DNA of 40,538 nt from an uncultured Bacteroidales bacterium (GCA_902766045.1 CACXCA010000012.1:1-40538), one strand, 5' to 3'. Shown: positions 10,304-21,251, counted from the stretch's first letter. Numbers and translations: made by a program. The notes: generated by a model from the sequence alone, not told the origin.

Positions 10304-12931
10304 TCACTTCCCCGTCACAATATGTTTCAATGCATTCAGTTTATTCAACGCTTGTATTGGAGTCAAGTTATCCACATCTAGATCGAGGATCTCGTTTCTC
10401 ACCTGCGACAAGACTGGGTCATCCAATTGGAAGAAACTTAGCTGAAGGCCATCCTTATTTTCTTTCTTCAATGCTTTCTTTTTGCCTACTCCCCGACTTT
10501 CTGTTTCTGTAACATTTGAATTGTTCGCTTCCAACTGAGACAATATCTCATTGGCACGATTCACCACATTACTAGGCAATCCCGCCAGTTTCGCCACATG
10601 AATACCGAAGCTATGCTCGCTTCCTCCTGGCACCAACTTACGCATGAAGATAACCTTGCCATCCACCTCTTTTACCGATACATTAAAATTCTTTATTCTC
10701 GGGAATTGTTTCTCCATCTCATTCAACTCATGATAATGAGTCGCAAACAACGTCTTGGCTTTTGCTTTCGGATTCTCATGAATATACTCTACGATAGCCC
10801 ATGCTATGGATATTCCATCGTATGTACTAGTACCTCGTCCCAACTCATCAAACAACACCAAACTACGTTGTGATAAGTTATTGATAATACCCGCCGCCTC
10901 ATTCATCTCCACCATGAACGTTGATTCTCCCATTGAGATATTATCCGAAGCTCCAACTCTAGTGAATATTTTATCCACCACACCAATAGAAGCAGAATCA
11001 GCAGGCACGAAACAACCGATTTGTGCCATCAGCACAATCAGTGCTGTCTGCCTCAACAAGGCTGATTTACCCGCCATATTAGGTCCCGTGATCATCATGA
11101 TCTGCTGTCCATTACTGTCCAAATACAAATCATTTGCAATATAACTCTCGCCTATCGGCAACTGTTTTTCTATCACAGGATGCCTACCCTGTTTAATATC
11201 AATAATCTCAGAGTCGTTGATTATTGGACGGACATATTTATTTTCCTCCGATGTGCGAGCAAAAGACATCAATGTATCCAACTGAGCAATCAAATTAGAA
11301 TTCACCTGTATTGCAGGTATATATTCCGTCAATTCCAGTATCAGATCATTAAACAGCTGTTGCTCTAGAATCAGAATCTTCTCTTCCGCACCTAAGATCT
11401 TCTCTTCATACTCTTTCAACTCCTGAGTAATATAACGCTCTGCAGAAGTCAGTGTTTGTTTTCGAATCCAATCCGAAGGCACTTTATCTTTATGCGTGTT
11501 GCGGACCTCGATGTAATAACCAAATACATTATTATAGCTAATCTTCAGACTTGGGATACCTGTGATTTCTGACTCTCTTTGCTGAATCTGCAATAAGTAA
11601 TCCTTACCAGAGTAAGCTATCTTCCGCAACTCATCCAACTCTTCGTTCACGCCAGAGGCAATCACACCGCCTTTGTTCAACAAAGTAGGAGGATCAGCGC
11701 AAATATTCTTTTCTATCTTTTCACAAATATTGGGACAAGGATTGAGTTGTTCACCAATGCGTTTCAATCCTTCATTATCCGATAGGAGGCACACCTCCTT
11801 TATCGGGGTAATTGCATTCAGAGCATTCTTCATCTGAACAACCTCCCGTGGAGAGATTCTTCCCACAGCGACCTTAGAAATCAATCGTTCCAGATCCCCT
11901 ATCAAACTCAACTGTGTCATAAGAGTCTCTTTAATCTCCAAGTCTCTGAAGAAAGACTCCACCATATTCAATCGCTCGTTGATCGGCTTTACATCTTTCA
12001 GAGGGAAAGCAATCCATCTCTTTAACAATCGAGCCCCCATAGGCGTAATTGTTTTGTCTATGATGTCTGCCAATGTTTTACCATCCTCATGCATTGTCCC
12101 GTATAGTTCCAAGTTACGGATTGTGAAACGATCCAGCCACACATAACGATCCTCTTCGATACGAGACAGATGGGTAATATGACCAATCTGTGTATGTTGA
12201 GTCATATCCAGGTAATACAGAATAGCGCCAGAAGCAATAATACCCAACGTCAAATCCTGCACACCAAAGCCCTTCAAACTTTTGGTTTCAAAGTGTTTCA
12301 GCAAACGGTCGGTCGCAGATTCTATCGTATAGACCCAATCTTCCAATTCGAATGTAAAGAACTTCGAATTGAAGTGTTCCTCAAACTCTGCTCTCTTACT
12401 CCTTTCAAACAGCACCTCTTTCGGTGACATGCTATTCAAAAGCTTGTCTATATAATCGAAACTGCCTTCCGCAGTTAGGAACTCTCCTGTTGAGATATCC
12501 AAGAAAGCCACGCCTGCAGCCTTTTTAGTAAGATGCACACTTGCGAGAAAATTATTCTCTTTATAGTTAAGAATCGTATCATTGATGGAGACACCAGGCG
12601 TAACCAACTCTGTGATTCCACGCTTGACCAATTTTTTCGTCAGCTTAGGATCCTCCAACTGATCACAAATAGCCACACGTTTCCCCGCACGCACCAATTT
12701 AGGCAGATATGTATCCAATGCATGATGAGGGAAGCCTGCCAATTCAACAGATTGAGCAGAACCATTAGCACGACGTGTCAGTGTAATACCTAAAATCTCA
12801 GATGCAGTAATCGCATCCTCCAAAAAAGTTTCATAAAAATCACCTACTCTAAACAAAAGCACAGCATCAGGATGTTTTTTCTTAATCTCAAAATACTGCT
12901 TCATCAAAGGTGTTTCTACCACACTAGCCAT
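10304..12931 (-). CDS. mutS: DNA mismatch repair ATPase MutS
   Basis: An 875-aa protein of normal MutS length. The mismatch-reading Phe-X-Glu motif is at residues 32-34 (GDFYETF). The C-terminal half has the Walker A motif [13 protein letters not shown], the MutS signature [12 protein letters not shown] and ATHYHEL, followed by the helix-turn-helix dimer region and a short tail. It recognises mispairs and recruits MutL. It is last in the likely operon, 24 bp after the sigma-54-type regulator. The ATG at 12931 is preceded by AAAGGATC, a plausible ribosome binding site. No clear terminator hairpin follows in 10135-10303. Confidence 0.98.
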   Translation of the reverse strand: MASVVETPLMKQYFEIKKKHPDAVLLFRVGDFYETFLEDAITASEILGITLTRRANGSAQSVELAGFPHHALDTYLPKLVRAGKRVAICDQLEDPKLTKKLVKRGITELVTPGVSINDTILNYKENNFLASVHLTKKAAGVAFLDISTGEFLTAEGSFDYIDKLLNSMSPKEVLFERSKRAEFEEHFNSKFFTFELEDWVYTIESATDRLLKHFETKSLKGFGVQDLTLGIIASGAILYYLDMTQHTQIGHITHLSRIEEDRYVWLDRFTIRNLELYGTMHEDGKTLADIIDKTITPMGARLLKRWIAFPLKDVKPINERLNMVESFFRDLEIKETLMTQLSLIGDLERLISKVAVGRISPREVVQMKNALNAITPIKEVCLLSDNEGLKRIGEQLNPCPNICEKIEKNICADPPTLLNKGGVIASGVNEELDELRKIAYSGKDYLLQIQQRESEITGIPSLKISYNNVFGYYIEVRNTHKDKVPSDWIRKQTLTSAERYITQELKEYEEKILGAEEKILILEQQLFNDLILELTEYIPAIQVNSNLIAQLDTLMSFARTSEENKYVRPIINDSEIIDIKQGRHPVIEKQLPIGESYIANDLYLDSNGQQIMMITGPNMAGKSALLRQTALIVLMAQIGCFVPADSASIGVVDKIFTRVGASDNISMGESTFMVEMNEAAGIINNLSQRSLVLFDELGRGTSTYDGISIAWAIVEYIHENPKAKAKTLFATHYHELNEMEKQFPRIKNFNVSVKEVDGKVIFMRKLVPGGSEHSFGIHVAKLAGLPSNVVNRANEILSQLEANNSNVTETESRGVGKKKALKKENKDGLQLSFFQLDDPVLSQVRNEILDLDVDNLTPIQALNKLNALKHIVTGK

Positions 12932-12955
12932 GATATGATCCTTTATATTACAACA

Positions 12956-14122
12956 TTATAAAAAATTAGGAGAGGCATACATCTTAATGTCCTCTGCAGT
13001 AATTGTATTTCCACAAAGTATAATAACACGTTCTACTACATTCCGTAGCTCTCGAACGTTACCACTCCATGTGAATTTTTTCAATTCTTCAATTGCTTTC
13101 GCATCAAATTTCTTTAATTGAATACCTTGTTCCTCACAAATGACAGCACAGAAATGTTCCACTAAAAGCGGGATATCCTCCAATCGATCTCTCAACGGAG
13201 GCACATGAACAGGAATAACACTCAGACGGTGGTATAGATCCTCTCTGAATGTACCATTCTCTATCTCTTTCTTTAGATCTTTATTTGTAGCCGCAAAAAC
13301 ACGTACATCAACCTTTATGCTCTTATCACTTCCCACACGTGTTAGTTCTTTCTCTTGAAGAACACGTAATACTTTTGTTTGAGCCGGAAGACTCATATCG
13401 CCCACCTCATCCAAGAAGATTGTTCCACCATCCGCCTGTTCAAACTTTCCTATACGCTGTTTTATAGCTGATGTAAATGCTCCTTTTTCATGTCCGAACA
13501 ACTCACTCTCAATCAACTCTGAAGGAATAGCCGCACAATTCACTTCTACGAAAGGAGCAGCCGAGCGATTACTCAACTCATATAACATACGAGCCACCAC
13601 CTCTTTTCCCGTACCATTTTCACCTGTGATCAACACACGTGCGTCCGTCGGTGCTACTCGTTCAATCACATCTCGTAGATGCTGCATGGAAGCTGAATTC
13701 CCAACCATCTTCATCTGACGAGCTACTTTCTTTTTCAAAACTTTTGTTTCCTGAACCAATGATTTATGATCCAATGCATTCTTCACACAAACCAATAATC
13801 GATTCAGATCCAATGGCTTTTCAATAAAATCGAATGCACCTTTTTTTATGCACTCTACAGCCGTATCAACAGAACCATGTCCAGATATCATCACAATGGT
13901 CTGGTCTGGTATCTCCTCTCTTATCTTCGTCAGCACCTCCACACCATCCATCTGTGGCATCTTGATATCACAAAAAACCAGATCATATTTCACTGATTTC
14001 ATCATATCCAGACCTTTAATACCATCTTCCGCACACTCAATGACATATCCCTCGAACTCGAGCACGTCCTTCAGCGCGTTTCTGATACTTCTTTCATCAT
14101 CTATAATTAATATTTTTGCCAT
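12956..14122 (-). CDS. Sigma-54-dependent response regulator without a DNA-binding domain
   Basis: A 388-aa NtrC-family activator. The receiver domain covers residues 1-120, with the acidic pocket DD(8-9), phosphoacceptor Asp52 ([11 protein letters not shown]) and switch Lys102. The AAA+ domain runs from about 137 to 370: Walker A GENGTGKE at 167-174, Walker B GGTIFLDE at 232-239, and arginine-finger region FREDLYHRL. The sigma-54-contacting loop reads GAFTSA (214-219) instead of the usual GAFTGA. The protein stops at NFL, 30 or so residues after the WSGNVREL motif, so the Fis-type helix-turn-helix found in most relatives is absent. Only 24 bp separate the stop from mutS, so no HTH is hidden downstream. 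No histidine kinase lies in the window. HTH-less activators that work from solution are known (Helicobacter FlgR, Chlamydia CtcC). Confidence 0.93.
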   Translation of the reverse strand: MAKILIIDDERSIRNALKDVLEFEGYVIECAEDGIKGLDMMKSVKYDLVFCDIKMPQMDGVEVLTKIREEIPDQTIVMISGHGSVDTAVECIKKGAFDFIEKPLDLNRLLVCVKNALDHKSLVQETKVLKKKVARQMKMVGNSASMQHLRDVIERVAPTDARVLITGENGTGKEVVARMLYELSNRSAAPFVEVNCAAIPSELIESELFGHEKGAFTSAIKQRIGKFEQADGGTIFLDEVGDMSLPAQTKVLRVLQEKELTRVGSDKSIKVDVRVFAATNKDLKKEIENGTFREDLYHRLSVIPVHVPPLRDRLEDIPLLVEHFCAVICEEQGIQLKKFDAKAIEELKKFTWSGNVRELRNVVERVIILCGNTITAEDIKMYASPNFL

Positions 14123-14162
14123 CTCAATTCGTTTTGATAATTTTCAATTTCCCTCCGATATA

Positions 14163-14987
14163 CTATTTTTTACTCAGCGGGCTGAACGGATACTTGGTAT
14201 TCGTTACAGATTGCAACATCACCTTCACATACCCCACTTTAATCTTTGCTTCAATATAGAGGGGGACATGATTATCATCATCAGAAACATAAATAGCCAT
14301 GTCATCTTCATTCTTAAACAAATCGCCAGTAATCAACTTCGGAGTGAATTTCAAAGCATTATACCGAGACTTGTTTCTCAACTTGATCTCTTCCTTCCCC
14401 TTATATGTCAGACCTAGATTATACACTGTATCATCATACAACATATTGAATGGGAAGAAATCGCCCTTCTTAACCTGTTGCATATCCAGGCTACGGAAAC
14501 GATAACATGTCGTTAACAAATCAAAAACTGTCTTATCAATCTTCAAAGAGTCCGATGTCAGATTTCCTCTACGATTAATATCCCAATAGACCATAGCAGG
14601 ATAATCCTTGGCAAAATCGAAATGATACCTTTTATCACAGAAATATGAATCCTCATGCTTTACCTCGCGATAATAAAAAGGCATCAATTCCTCCTTTGAG
14701 ACTGTAACAGAAAACGTATCACGTACTGTATAAAAATGATCGAATGATTTGATGGTGTAACCAACCAATTTCAATAGATAATGAGGAGCCCCGTTTTCAT
14801 TCTTTTCTTCTACCGAAAACCGAACATCTCCCGCATGTATCCACACAAATCCCCAGTTATAATAGATATTATATACGGCAACCTCACCCGCCTTAAAGGC
14901 AGGACCATCCTTACGCATTACCTGCGCATTCAATGTGTAACAGAACATTGAAAGAAGGACGATAATCAATACGGATACTTTCTTCAT
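14163..14987 (-). CDS. DUF3108 domain-containing exported protein
   Basis: A 274-aa protein with a signal peptide (MKKVSVLIIVLLSMFCYTLNAQ) and a body that matches DUF3108 as I know it: the opening FKAGEVAVYNIYYNWGFVWIHAG, then beta-rich repeats, and a closing GYVKVMLQSV. DUF3108 proteins are periplasmic or outer-membrane linked and of unknown function. It sits 11 bp after lepB and 40 bp before the regulator, in the same likely transcript. Family assignment is from memory of the motif; the function is not inferred. Confidence 0.85.
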   Translation of the reverse strand: MKKVSVLIIVLLSMFCYTLNAQVMRKDGPAFKAGEVAVYNIYYNWGFVWIHAGDVRFSVEEKNENGAPHYLLKLVGYTIKSFDHFYTVRDTFSVTVSKEELMPFYYREVKHEDSYFCDKRYHFDFAKDYPAMVYWDINRRGNLTSDSLKIDKTVFDLLTTCYRFRSLDMQQVKKGDFFPFNMLYDDTVYNLGLTYKGKEEIKLRNKSRYNALKFTPKLITGDLFKNEDDMAIYVSDDDNHVPLYIEAKIKVGYVKVMLQSVTNTKYPFSPLSKK

Positions 14988-14998
14988 ACGCTATTTTA

Positions 14999-16453
14999 TT
15001 AGTTAGGATGAACCTTTGTAAACAAACGACTCCAACGTATAGACTTGTATATAGGTTGGTCTTCATCTAGAGACATCCATATAATGATTGGCTTTCCGAC
15101 AATATGATCTTCAGGTACAAATCCCCAGAATCGAGAATCAGCTGAGTTATGTCGGTTATCTCCCATCATCCAGTAATAATTCATCTTGAACGTATAGGTA
15201 GATGCTGCCTGACCATTAATATAGATAACATCATTCTTCACCTCTAATTGGTTCCGCTCGTAGTTGCGAATGATCTGCTCATACAATGGCAAATTCTCTT
15301 TGGTGAGCGTCACCGTCGAACCCGCCTTCGGAATCCAGATTGGTCCGTAATCATCTCTTGTCCAATCATCTTCTCTATTCAACGGGAAGGTTTTGCCACT
15401 CATCGTCGAAGGCTCACGCTTGATTGAGACTACATACGATTTAGCTTTTAACTTATTATAAGAATCCTGAGTCAAAGGCAGATGATACACATAATTCATG
15501 TTACCTGTAGAATCAACATAGCCCATCTGAGCTAAAACACGAGCCCCATACGGTTCCGAATTGAATATCAATCGGTCTGCCTTACGTATATTCAAGGATT
15601 CTAACAACTTATCATCCAACACCTTTTTTGTTTCAACTAGATAATTGAATTGTAAACCTGCAATGTCTTCCGCAGGTTTTCCATCTATGTGCACCAATCC
15701 ATCTACAATAGAGAGCGTGTCACCCGGCAATGCCACACAACGCTTCACATAGTTTTCCCGACGGTCAACCGGACGAACAACAATCTCACCGAACTTCTCA
15801 GGATGATTCCAAACATAGTCACGTCCAAACTCATGAACCAATGTGTAATAATCAGGATTCTGCACCTTCAATGGTACCGTATCCCCTGCAGGGAAATTGA
15901 ACACAACAATATCATTACGTTGCACACTTCCAAGTCCCTTTAAACGTTTATATTCCCATTGGGGTTTATCTATATATGATTTACAGTTCAACAACGGAAG
16001 TGTATGTTGAGCCAAAGGGAAAGACAAAGGTGTCATTGGTTCACGTGGACCATAGCTCACCTTACTAACGAATAAAAAGTCACCCACCAATAAGGTTTTC
16101 TCCAACGAAGGAGAAGGAATCTTATAATTTTGGAAAAGGAAAGGATTGATCAAATAGACAGCCGCCAATGCAAATGCAATAGCATCCACCCAATCTGCAG
16201 CCTTCTCCCATTTCGTACCTTTAAAATGATCTTTCCAGTTCCAATGGACATACTTCGTTATGTATAGATCAAAAACAACAGGTAAGAAGAGCAATACCCA
16301 CCAAGCACCTGTCCATAAGAAGGCGAACACAATTAATACGGCAAATAATACAAATTTCACCCAATGCTTGATACCTTCTCTGCTAATTCGCTCTCTGAAA
16401 GATTTACCTTTTAAATTTTGATAACTATCCTTTGCTTCCTTGCCTTTTGCCAT
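14999..16453 (-). CDS. lepB: Signal peptidase I (long Bacteroidota form)
   Basis: A 484-aa inner-membrane serine protease that removes signal peptides from Sec-exported proteins. Two hydrophobic segments (about 32-65 and 92-108) precede the catalytic region. The nucleophile is Ser116 in IPSPSLEKTL, and the general base is Lys237 in NYVKRCVALPGD. The closing box is MGDNRHNSADSRFWGFV. It is longer than the E. coli enzyme because of extra sequence between the catalytic Ser and Lys and again before MGDNR, which is usual in Bacteroidales. It lies downstream of dapB with a 73-bp gap that contains a palindromic repeat. Confidence 0.96.
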   Translation of the reverse strand: MAKGKEAKDSYQNLKGKSFRERISREGIKHWVKFVLFAVLIVFAFLWTGAWWVLLFLPVVFDLYITKYVHWNWKDHFKGTKWEKAADWVDAIAFALAAVYLINPFLFQNYKIPSPSLEKTLLVGDFLFVSKVSYGPREPMTPLSFPLAQHTLPLLNCKSYIDKPQWEYKRLKGLGSVQRNDIVVFNFPAGDTVPLKVQNPDYYTLVHEFGRDYVWNHPEKFGEIVVRPVDRRENYVKRCVALPGDTLSIVDGLVHIDGKPAEDIAGLQFNYLVETKKVLDDKLLESLNIRKADRLIFNSEPYGARVLAQMGYVDSTGNMNYVYHLPLTQDSYNKLKAKSYVVSIKREPSTMSGKTFPLNREDDWTRDDYGPIWIPKAGSTVTLTKENLPLYEQIIRNYERNQLEVKNDVIYINGQAASTYTFKMNYYWMMGDNRHNSADSRFWGFVPEDHIVGKPIIIWMSLDEDQPIYKSIRWSRLFTKVHPN

Positions 16454-16494
16454 AAATATCTTTTTTATGATGGATTCTATAAATTATTTCGATT

Positions 16495-16522
16495 GTAGAG
16501 ACGCAATGCATTGCGCCTCTAC
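16495..16522. repeat. Palindromic repeat, type A copy 1
   Basis: A 28-bp near-perfect palindrome: arms GTAGAGACGC and GCGCCTCTAC around AATGCATT, one mismatched pair. It extends three bases on each side (ATT/AAT). It begins within the 73-bp dapB-lepB gap, just past the dapB stop. Confidence 0.9.
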
Positions 16523-16526
16523 AATT

Positions 16527-17243
16527 TTATCGTAGGAAATCAAACATATCTGACATTCCCAATAGACCTTTCTTGTCGGCAGAAAATTCAGCTGCCACCA
16601 CAGCACCCAATGCAAAGCCTTCACGACTCTTTGCATCATGTGTAATAGATATAGAATCAACGTCCGACTCATACCGAATCGTATGGATTCCTGGCACTTC
16701 CCCTTCACGAATAGATTTAATAGCCAGATCAGAAGGCGAATTTTCCACCTCTTTTGTCCACGCTGTCTTTCTATCTAAATTTTTCAACACACCCTCTGCC
16801 AGTGTAATTGCCGTTCCACTTGGAGCATCCAATTTATGAATATGATGCACCTCCGTCATCTCTACATTATAATTATCGAAACGGTTCATCAACTTTGCCA
16901 GATAATTATTGACAGCCATAAAGATATTGACGCCAATACTGAAATTAGAAGAAACAAACAATGTATGATTGCCTTTCTCCAATTCATCCTTTACCTCTTC
17001 AACATTCCATCCTGTTGTACCTACAACCACAGGAACGTTTGCTTTAAAACATTTACGAATATTTGCTATCGCTGTATCTGGACGAGTAAACTCGATAGCC
17101 ACATCCGCACTCTTAAAAGCATCAGATTCAAAATCTGAAAGATTATCTATATCTATGATAGATACAATTTCATGTCCACGACTCTTCGCAATACGTTCAA
17201 TGATTTTACCCATTTTCCCGTAACCAATCAAAGCAACTTTCAT
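16527..17243 (-). CDS. dapB: 4-hydroxy-tetrahydrodipicolinate reductase
   Basis: A 238-aa enzyme of the lysine/diaminopimelate pathway that reduces hydroxy-tetrahydrodipicolinate with NAD(P)H. The N-terminus has the Rossmann motif LIGYGKMGK (residues 5-13). The substrate and catalytic signature is EVHHIHKLDAPSGTA. The family's N-terminal nucleotide-binding and C-terminal tetramerisation domains are both covered. It starts 17 bp after the zinc peptidase. A palindromic repeat begins one base past its stop codon. Confidence 0.97.
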   Translation of the reverse strand: MKVALIGYGKMGKIIERIAKSRGHEIVSIIDIDNLSDFESDAFKSADVAIEFTRPDTAIANIRKCFKANVPVVVGTTGWNVEEVKDELEKGNHTLFVSSNFSIGVNIFMAVNNYLAKLMNRFDNYNVEMTEVHHIHKLDAPSGTAITLAEGVLKNLDRKTAWTKEVENSPSDLAIKSIREGEVPGIHTIRYESDVDSISITHDAKSREGFALGAVVAAEFSADKKGLLGMSDMFDFLR

Positions 17244-17260
17244 CTCTTTCTATTCTAAAA

Positions 17261-18133
17261 TTACAAATCATTATATGGGATATTATATGTATCCATCTCA
17301 TTCAAATCACCTCTACTGATACCTTTTCTCAACCACTTCGAACGTTGTGCAGAAGTACCATGGTTGAATGATTCTGGTATCGTATATCCATACGCTTGCT
17401 TCTGAAGATAATCATCTCCAATCTTTGCAGCGATAGCTAAGCCTTCTTCTATATCTCCTGCCTCCAATGAATTAAACATCTGATTGTCATGGAATGCCCA
17501 ACAACCAGCGAAGAAATCAGCCTGCAACTCCAAGCGAACACTCCATTGATTAGCCTCTTTTTCAGATGAGCGACTCATTCTCTGATGTACAGTAGATAAG
17601 ATTCCTAACTCATTTTGAACATGATGTCCAACTTCATGAGCAATCACATACGCATAAGCAAAATCTCCAGCTGTGCCAAACTGTTGTCTCATCGTTGTGA
17701 AGAACTCCAAATCAATATATACCGACTGATCGGCAGAACAATAGAATGGACCAGATGAAGTTGATGCATTACCACATCCTGATGATACACTACCATGGAA
17801 CAACACAAGTCTTGGAGCATGATAGGTCCTACCCATCTTCTTAAACTGATCAGTCCAGACATCCTCCGTACCTGCTAATATTTGTTTTGCAAATGTAGCC
17901 AGTTCTTCCTCCTCTTTTGTCGGAGTATAAGCTTCTCCACCTGATGTCACAGTCTCAGTAGCAGCATTCTCTACAACTGCATTAATCACTTGACCCATAT
18001 CTCCACCTGATGTAAAATAGGCCATTACGGCTATCAACAACATACCACCAAGGCCTAACCCTGCTTTCGTTGCTGTTCCTCTTGATCTTCGATCGTCCAC
18101 ATTGGAACTTTCACGTCTTCCTGTTAATCTCAT
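17261..18133 (-). CDS. Neutral zinc metallopeptidase (YpfJ family)
   Basis: A 290-aa protein of the putative neutral zinc metallopeptidase family (PF04228 type). A short basic N-terminus (MRLTGRRESSNVDDRRS) is followed by one membrane segment at about 25-41, so the catalytic part probably faces the periplasm. The zinc motif HEVGHH is at 166-171, and ELQADFFAGCWA supplies the further conserved region. The ending MDTYN is like other members. Its substrate is not known. It is the first gene of the dapB-lepB-mutS run. A palindromic repeat lies about 70 bp upstream. Confidence 0.92.
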   Translation of the reverse strand: MRLTGRRESSNVDDRRSRGTATKAGLGLGGMLLIAVMAYFTSGGDMGQVINAVVENAATETVTSGGEAYTPTKEEEELATFAKQILAGTEDVWTDQFKKMGRTYHAPRLVLFHGSVSSGCGNASTSSGPFYCSADQSVYIDLEFFTTMRQQFGTAGDFAYAYVIAHEVGHHVQNELGILSTVHQRMSRSSEKEANQWSVRLELQADFFAGCWAFHDNQMFNSLEAGDIEEGLAIAAKIGDDYLQKQAYGYTIPESFNHGTSAQRSKWLRKGISRGDLNEMDTYNIPYNDL

Positions 18134-18365
18134 ATTATTCTATGTTTTTGTTATTCATTAAATTTTCCTGTTAAACAAAAATGTTGTTTGAACATTGTCC
18201 ATCGTAGAGACGCAATGCATTGCGTCTCTACAAAATGCAATATTCGCATTTTTTATTGTTATTGCCAAAAGATTAAGGGAAGAATTACTAACAATAGTCA
18301 AGTAAACCCTACCAATATGTACAAAGGATTCAGCCGCTTCAACTTGCAGATTGTCAGAAAACAAC
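18134..18365. other. Intergenic region between zinc peptidase and gpmI terminator
   Basis: A 232-bp gap (286 bp including the gpmI terminator). It holds palindrome type A copy 2 and, next to it, a weak AT-rich hairpin (AAAATGC/GCATTTT near 18233-18254). No convincing gene or promoter was seen. Confidence 0.6.
18204..18231. repeat. Palindromic repeat, type A copy 2
   Basis: A perfect 28-bp palindrome: arms GTAGAGACGC and GCGTCTCTAC around AATGCATT. It lies between gpmI and the zinc peptidase. With copy 1 it brackets the zinc peptidase and dapB. Confidence 0.92.
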
Positions 18366-18398
18366 GAAGGAGAGACACCATAGCGATATCTCTCCTTC
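18366..18398 (-). terminator. Terminator of gpmI
   Basis: A 10-bp perfect stem (GAAGGAGAGA/TCTCTCCTTC) with a 13-base loop, 21 bp past the gpmI stop, followed on the minus strand by T-rich GTTGTTTTCTG. On the plus strand an eight-T run lies about 14 bases further, so it could act both ways. Confidence 0.75.
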
Positions 18399-18419
18399 CT
18401 CTTATTTTGATACTTTTTT

Positions 18420-19943
18420 TTACTTAATCAAGCATTTTCCTGTCATCTCAGCTGGTTGCGCGATGCCTAATATATGCAAGATAGATGGTGCAACATCAGC
18501 TAGTTTTCCAGCCTCAACCTTTGCATCTTTCTTATCACTCACATATACAAATGGAACAGGATTCAACGAGTGAGCAGTATTTGGTGTTCCATCTGGATTG
18601 ATGGCATTGTCACAGTTACCATGGTCTGCAATGATGATGACATCATAGCCATTTGCCTTACATGCCTCAACAGTATCTTTCACACAATTATCAATAGCAA
18701 CTACAGCCTTTTCGATAGCTGAATAGATTCCTGTATGACCAACCATGTCACCATTAGCATAGTTGACAACAATCCAATCATATTTCTGTGTGCCGATAGC
18801 CTCAACCAATTTGTCTTTTACTTCGTATGCACTCATCTCTGGCTTCAAATCGTATGTAGCCACCTTTGGAGATGGAACCAAGATACGGTCTTCATTCTCA
18901 TATGGCTCTTCTCTACCTCCGTTGAAGAAGAAGGTTACGTGTGCATATTTTTCTGTCTCTGCAATATGCAACTGCTTCATGCCTGACTTAGAGACAACCT
19001 CACCCAATGTGTTCATCACATTCTCCTTATTGAATAGGATATGAACACCCGTGAATGAAGAATCGTATGGAGTCATACAATAGTATTGTAGATCCTTAAT
19101 AGTCTTCATACCAGCCTCTGGCATATCTTTTTGAGTCAAAACAACTGTCAACTCTTTAGCACGGTCATTACGATAGTTGAAGAAGATAACCACATCACCC
19201 TCTTGGATGGTTCCAACAGGTTTGCCATTTTCAACTCTTGCGATAGGTTTAACGAACTCATCTGTCACACCATCTGCGTATGACTCTTCCATTGCCTTCA
19301 CCATATCGGTAGCAGGTTTACCCTTACCTTCGATCAGCAAATCGTATGCCTCTTTGATACGTTCCCAACGTTTGTCACGATCCATGGCATAGAAACGTCC
19401 AATAATAGAAGCAATCTTACCTGTATTTTTAGCCAATTGAGCCTCCAATTGCTCAATGAATCCCTTACCGCTCTTAGGGTCAGTATCACGTCCATCCATG
19501 AAACAGTGAACGAAAGTCTTATCCAATCCATAAGACTTAGAGATTTCAATTAGTTTGAACAAATGATCCAAAGAAGAGTGAACACCACCATTAGAAACCA
19601 AACCCATGAAATGGATCTGTTTTCCTTTTTCCTTAGCATAAGAAAACGCACTCTTAACTTCAGGATTCTCCATGATCGTATTTTCGCGACATGCTATATT
19701 GATCTTCACCAAATCCTGATAGACAATACGACCTGCACCGATATTCAAATGTCCCACTTCTGAATTACCCATCTGACCATCTGGCAAACCTACAAACTCA
19801 CCAGAAGCTTGCAATTGTGAATAGGGATAATTTTTCAATAAAGAATCCCAATAAGGAGTAGGTGTTGATGTAATCACATCAGACTTTGTCTTGTCTCCGA
19901 ATCCCCAACCATCGAGGATCATTAATAATACTTTCTTATTCAT
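18420..19943 (-). CDS. gpmI: 2,3-bisphosphoglycerate-independent phosphoglycerate mutase
   Basis: A 507-aa glycolytic enzyme interconverting 3- and 2-phosphoglycerate. It belongs to the alkaline phosphatase superfamily and uses two manganese ions. Metal ligands lie in LDGWGFGD (10-17) and in ADHGNCDN near the C-terminus. The phosphoserine is Ser61 in [14 protein letters not shown], and [11 protein letters not shown] is a further active-site stretch. Length is normal. It is last in the run that begins at 24194, and a strong hairpin follows 21 bp past its stop. Confidence 0.98.
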   Translation of the reverse strand: MNKKVLLMILDGWGFGDKTKSDVITSTPTPYWDSLLKNYPYSQLQASGEFVGLPDGQMGNSEVGHLNIGAGRIVYQDLVKINIACRENTIMENPEVKSAFSYAKEKGKQIHFMGLVSNGGVHSSLDHLFKLIEISKSYGLDKTFVHCFMDGRDTDPKSGKGFIEQLEAQLAKNTGKIASIIGRFYAMDRDKRWERIKEAYDLLIEGKGKPATDMVKAMEESYADGVTDEFVKPIARVENGKPVGTIQEGDVVIFFNYRNDRAKELTVVLTQKDMPEAGMKTIKDLQYYCMTPYDSSFTGVHILFNKENVMNTLGEVVSKSGMKQLHIAETEKYAHVTFFFNGGREEPYENEDRILVPSPKVATYDLKPEMSAYEVKDKLVEAIGTQKYDWIVVNYANGDMVGHTGIYSAIEKAVVAIDNCVKDTVEACKANGYDVIIIADHGNCDNAINPDGTPNTAHSLNPVPFVYVSDKKDAKVEAGKLADVAPSILHILGIAQPAEMTGKCLIK

Positions 19944-19977
19944 TTTATTTTATATTTATTATTATTTCCTGTTTAGT

Positions 19978-20235
19978 TTATTCTTCTATTACACATTCTT
20001 CATACTCGGAATCTTCTGCCAATGTTTTGAATTTCCGCATACGGACAGCTCCTTCCTCCGACTGTACCACATCATAGTTCTCGCCAGAGACGCTATTATC
20101 ATTTCTTCCTTTTGTTCCTCCAACATCTCCTCTGAAGATAGAAAAGAAGCCTCTCAAAAATCTTCTGATAATCGAGAATACAAATAAAACAATTACCAGA
20201 AGAATTGCCAATATGAATAATAATAAGCTTCCCAC
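19978..20235 (-). CDS. DUF4834-like small membrane protein
   Basis: An 85-aa protein with one N-terminal membrane helix (about 3-24, LLLFILAILLVIVLFVFSII), a basic RRFLRGFF stretch and an acidic C-terminus ending ECVIEE. The pattern matches DUF4834, a family I know only from Bacteroidota and without known function. It lies between metF (49 bp gap) and gpmI (34 bp gap). Codon use and spacing fit a real gene. Confidence 0.78.
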   Translation of the reverse strand: MGSLLLFILAILLVIVLFVFSIIRRFLRGFFSIFRGDVGGTKGRNDNSVSGENYDVVQSEEGAVRMRKFKTLAEDSEYEECVIEE

Positions 20236-20284
20236 CGTTACTTCTTAATTTATAGCATTATCTCATTTAAAAAGCATAACTGCC

Positions 20285-21241
20285 TTAATACACTCTCTTG
20301 GCTATCTCCTTGATACTTCTTGCAGTGGACATAGAATAAAAATGGATACTTGGCACACCATTAGCAATCAACTCTTTTGACTGCATCGTACACCACTCTA
20401 TACCCACCTCACGAGCTTCATCCTCACTTTTACATTTCCGCAACTCCGTAGCAAGTTCCTCTGGCAGATCCAAATGGAATGTCTTTGGCAAACTCGTCAA
20501 CTGTTTCAGCGCAGTAATAGGTTTTAGTCCCGGAATAATGGGAACCGTAATTCCTTCCTTCCGACATCTTTCAACAAAGGAGAAATATTTTTTGTTATCA
20601 AAAAACATTTGTGTCACCACATATTCCGCACCAGATTCAATCTTCTTCTTCAACCAATAGATATCCGATTCAACATTAGGAGCCTCCTCATGTTTCTCTG
20701 GATATCCAGCCACACCATATGAGAAAAACCTGGTACGTACATGTTTCTGTTTCGTACCATCGATAAAATAACCTTCATTAAATCGATTGATCTGTTCCTG
20801 CAACTCCGATGCATGAGCATACCCCTCATCACTAGGCATAAACGCATTCTCATGCTTTGCCTTATCGCCACGCAACAATAACAAATCATAGATTCCAAGA
20901 AAATCCAAATCTATCAGTACATATTCAGTATCTTCTCGAGAGAATCCGCTACACAAAATATGAGGGACCACATCAACATTGTATTTATTCTTTATTGCAG
21001 CAGCCACAGCAACTGTACCCGGACGTTGACGTACTCGTTCGCATTGATACAATCCATTTTCCAATGTCCGATAGACTAACTGGCTGCGGTGAGTTGTTAT
21101 ATCAATATATTTAGGGTCAAACTCCATCAGTTCATCAATAGTCTGATAAATGGCTTCAATACCATTCCCCTTCAATGGCGGTAAAATTTCAAATGAAAAT
21201 GCTGTTTTTTTACTATTTAAAATTAAATCCTTTACACTCAT
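20285..21241 (-). CDS. metF: 5,10-methylenetetrahydrofolate reductase
   Basis: A 318-aa flavoprotein that reduces methylene-THF to methyl-THF for methionine synthesis. It shows FSFEILPPLKG near the start (catalytic Glu), DITTHRSQ, LLLLRGDK, FSYGVAGYPEKHEEAP and VTQMFFDN, all typical. It starts 10 bp after the FtsE-like gene. No SAM riboswitch or similar leader fits in that 10-bp gap. Confidence 0.97.
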   Translation of the reverse strand: MSVKDLILNSKKTAFSFEILPPLKGNGIEAIYQTIDELMEFDPKYIDITTHRSQLVYRTLENGLYQCERVRQRPGTVAVAAAIKNKYNVDVVPHILCSGFSREDTEYVLIDLDFLGIYDLLLLRGDKAKHENAFMPSDEGYAHASELQEQINRFNEGYFIDGTKQKHVRTRFFSYGVAGYPEKHEEAPNVESDIYWLKKKIESGAEYVVTQMFFDNKKYFSFVERCRKEGITVPIIPGLKPITALKQLTSLPKTFHLDLPEELATELRKCKSEDEAREVGIEWCTMQSKELIANGVPSIHFYSMSTARSIKEIAKRVY

Positions 21242-21251
21242 AACTCACAAC

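Noticed and set aside
18158-18364. A 68-codon minus-strand frame upstream of the zinc peptidase
   Set aside because: It runs through a palindromic repeat, has no family likeness and no clear ribosome binding site.
21242-21251. SAM or folate riboswitch before metF
   Set aside because: Only 10 bp separate metF from the upstream gene, leaving no room for a leader.
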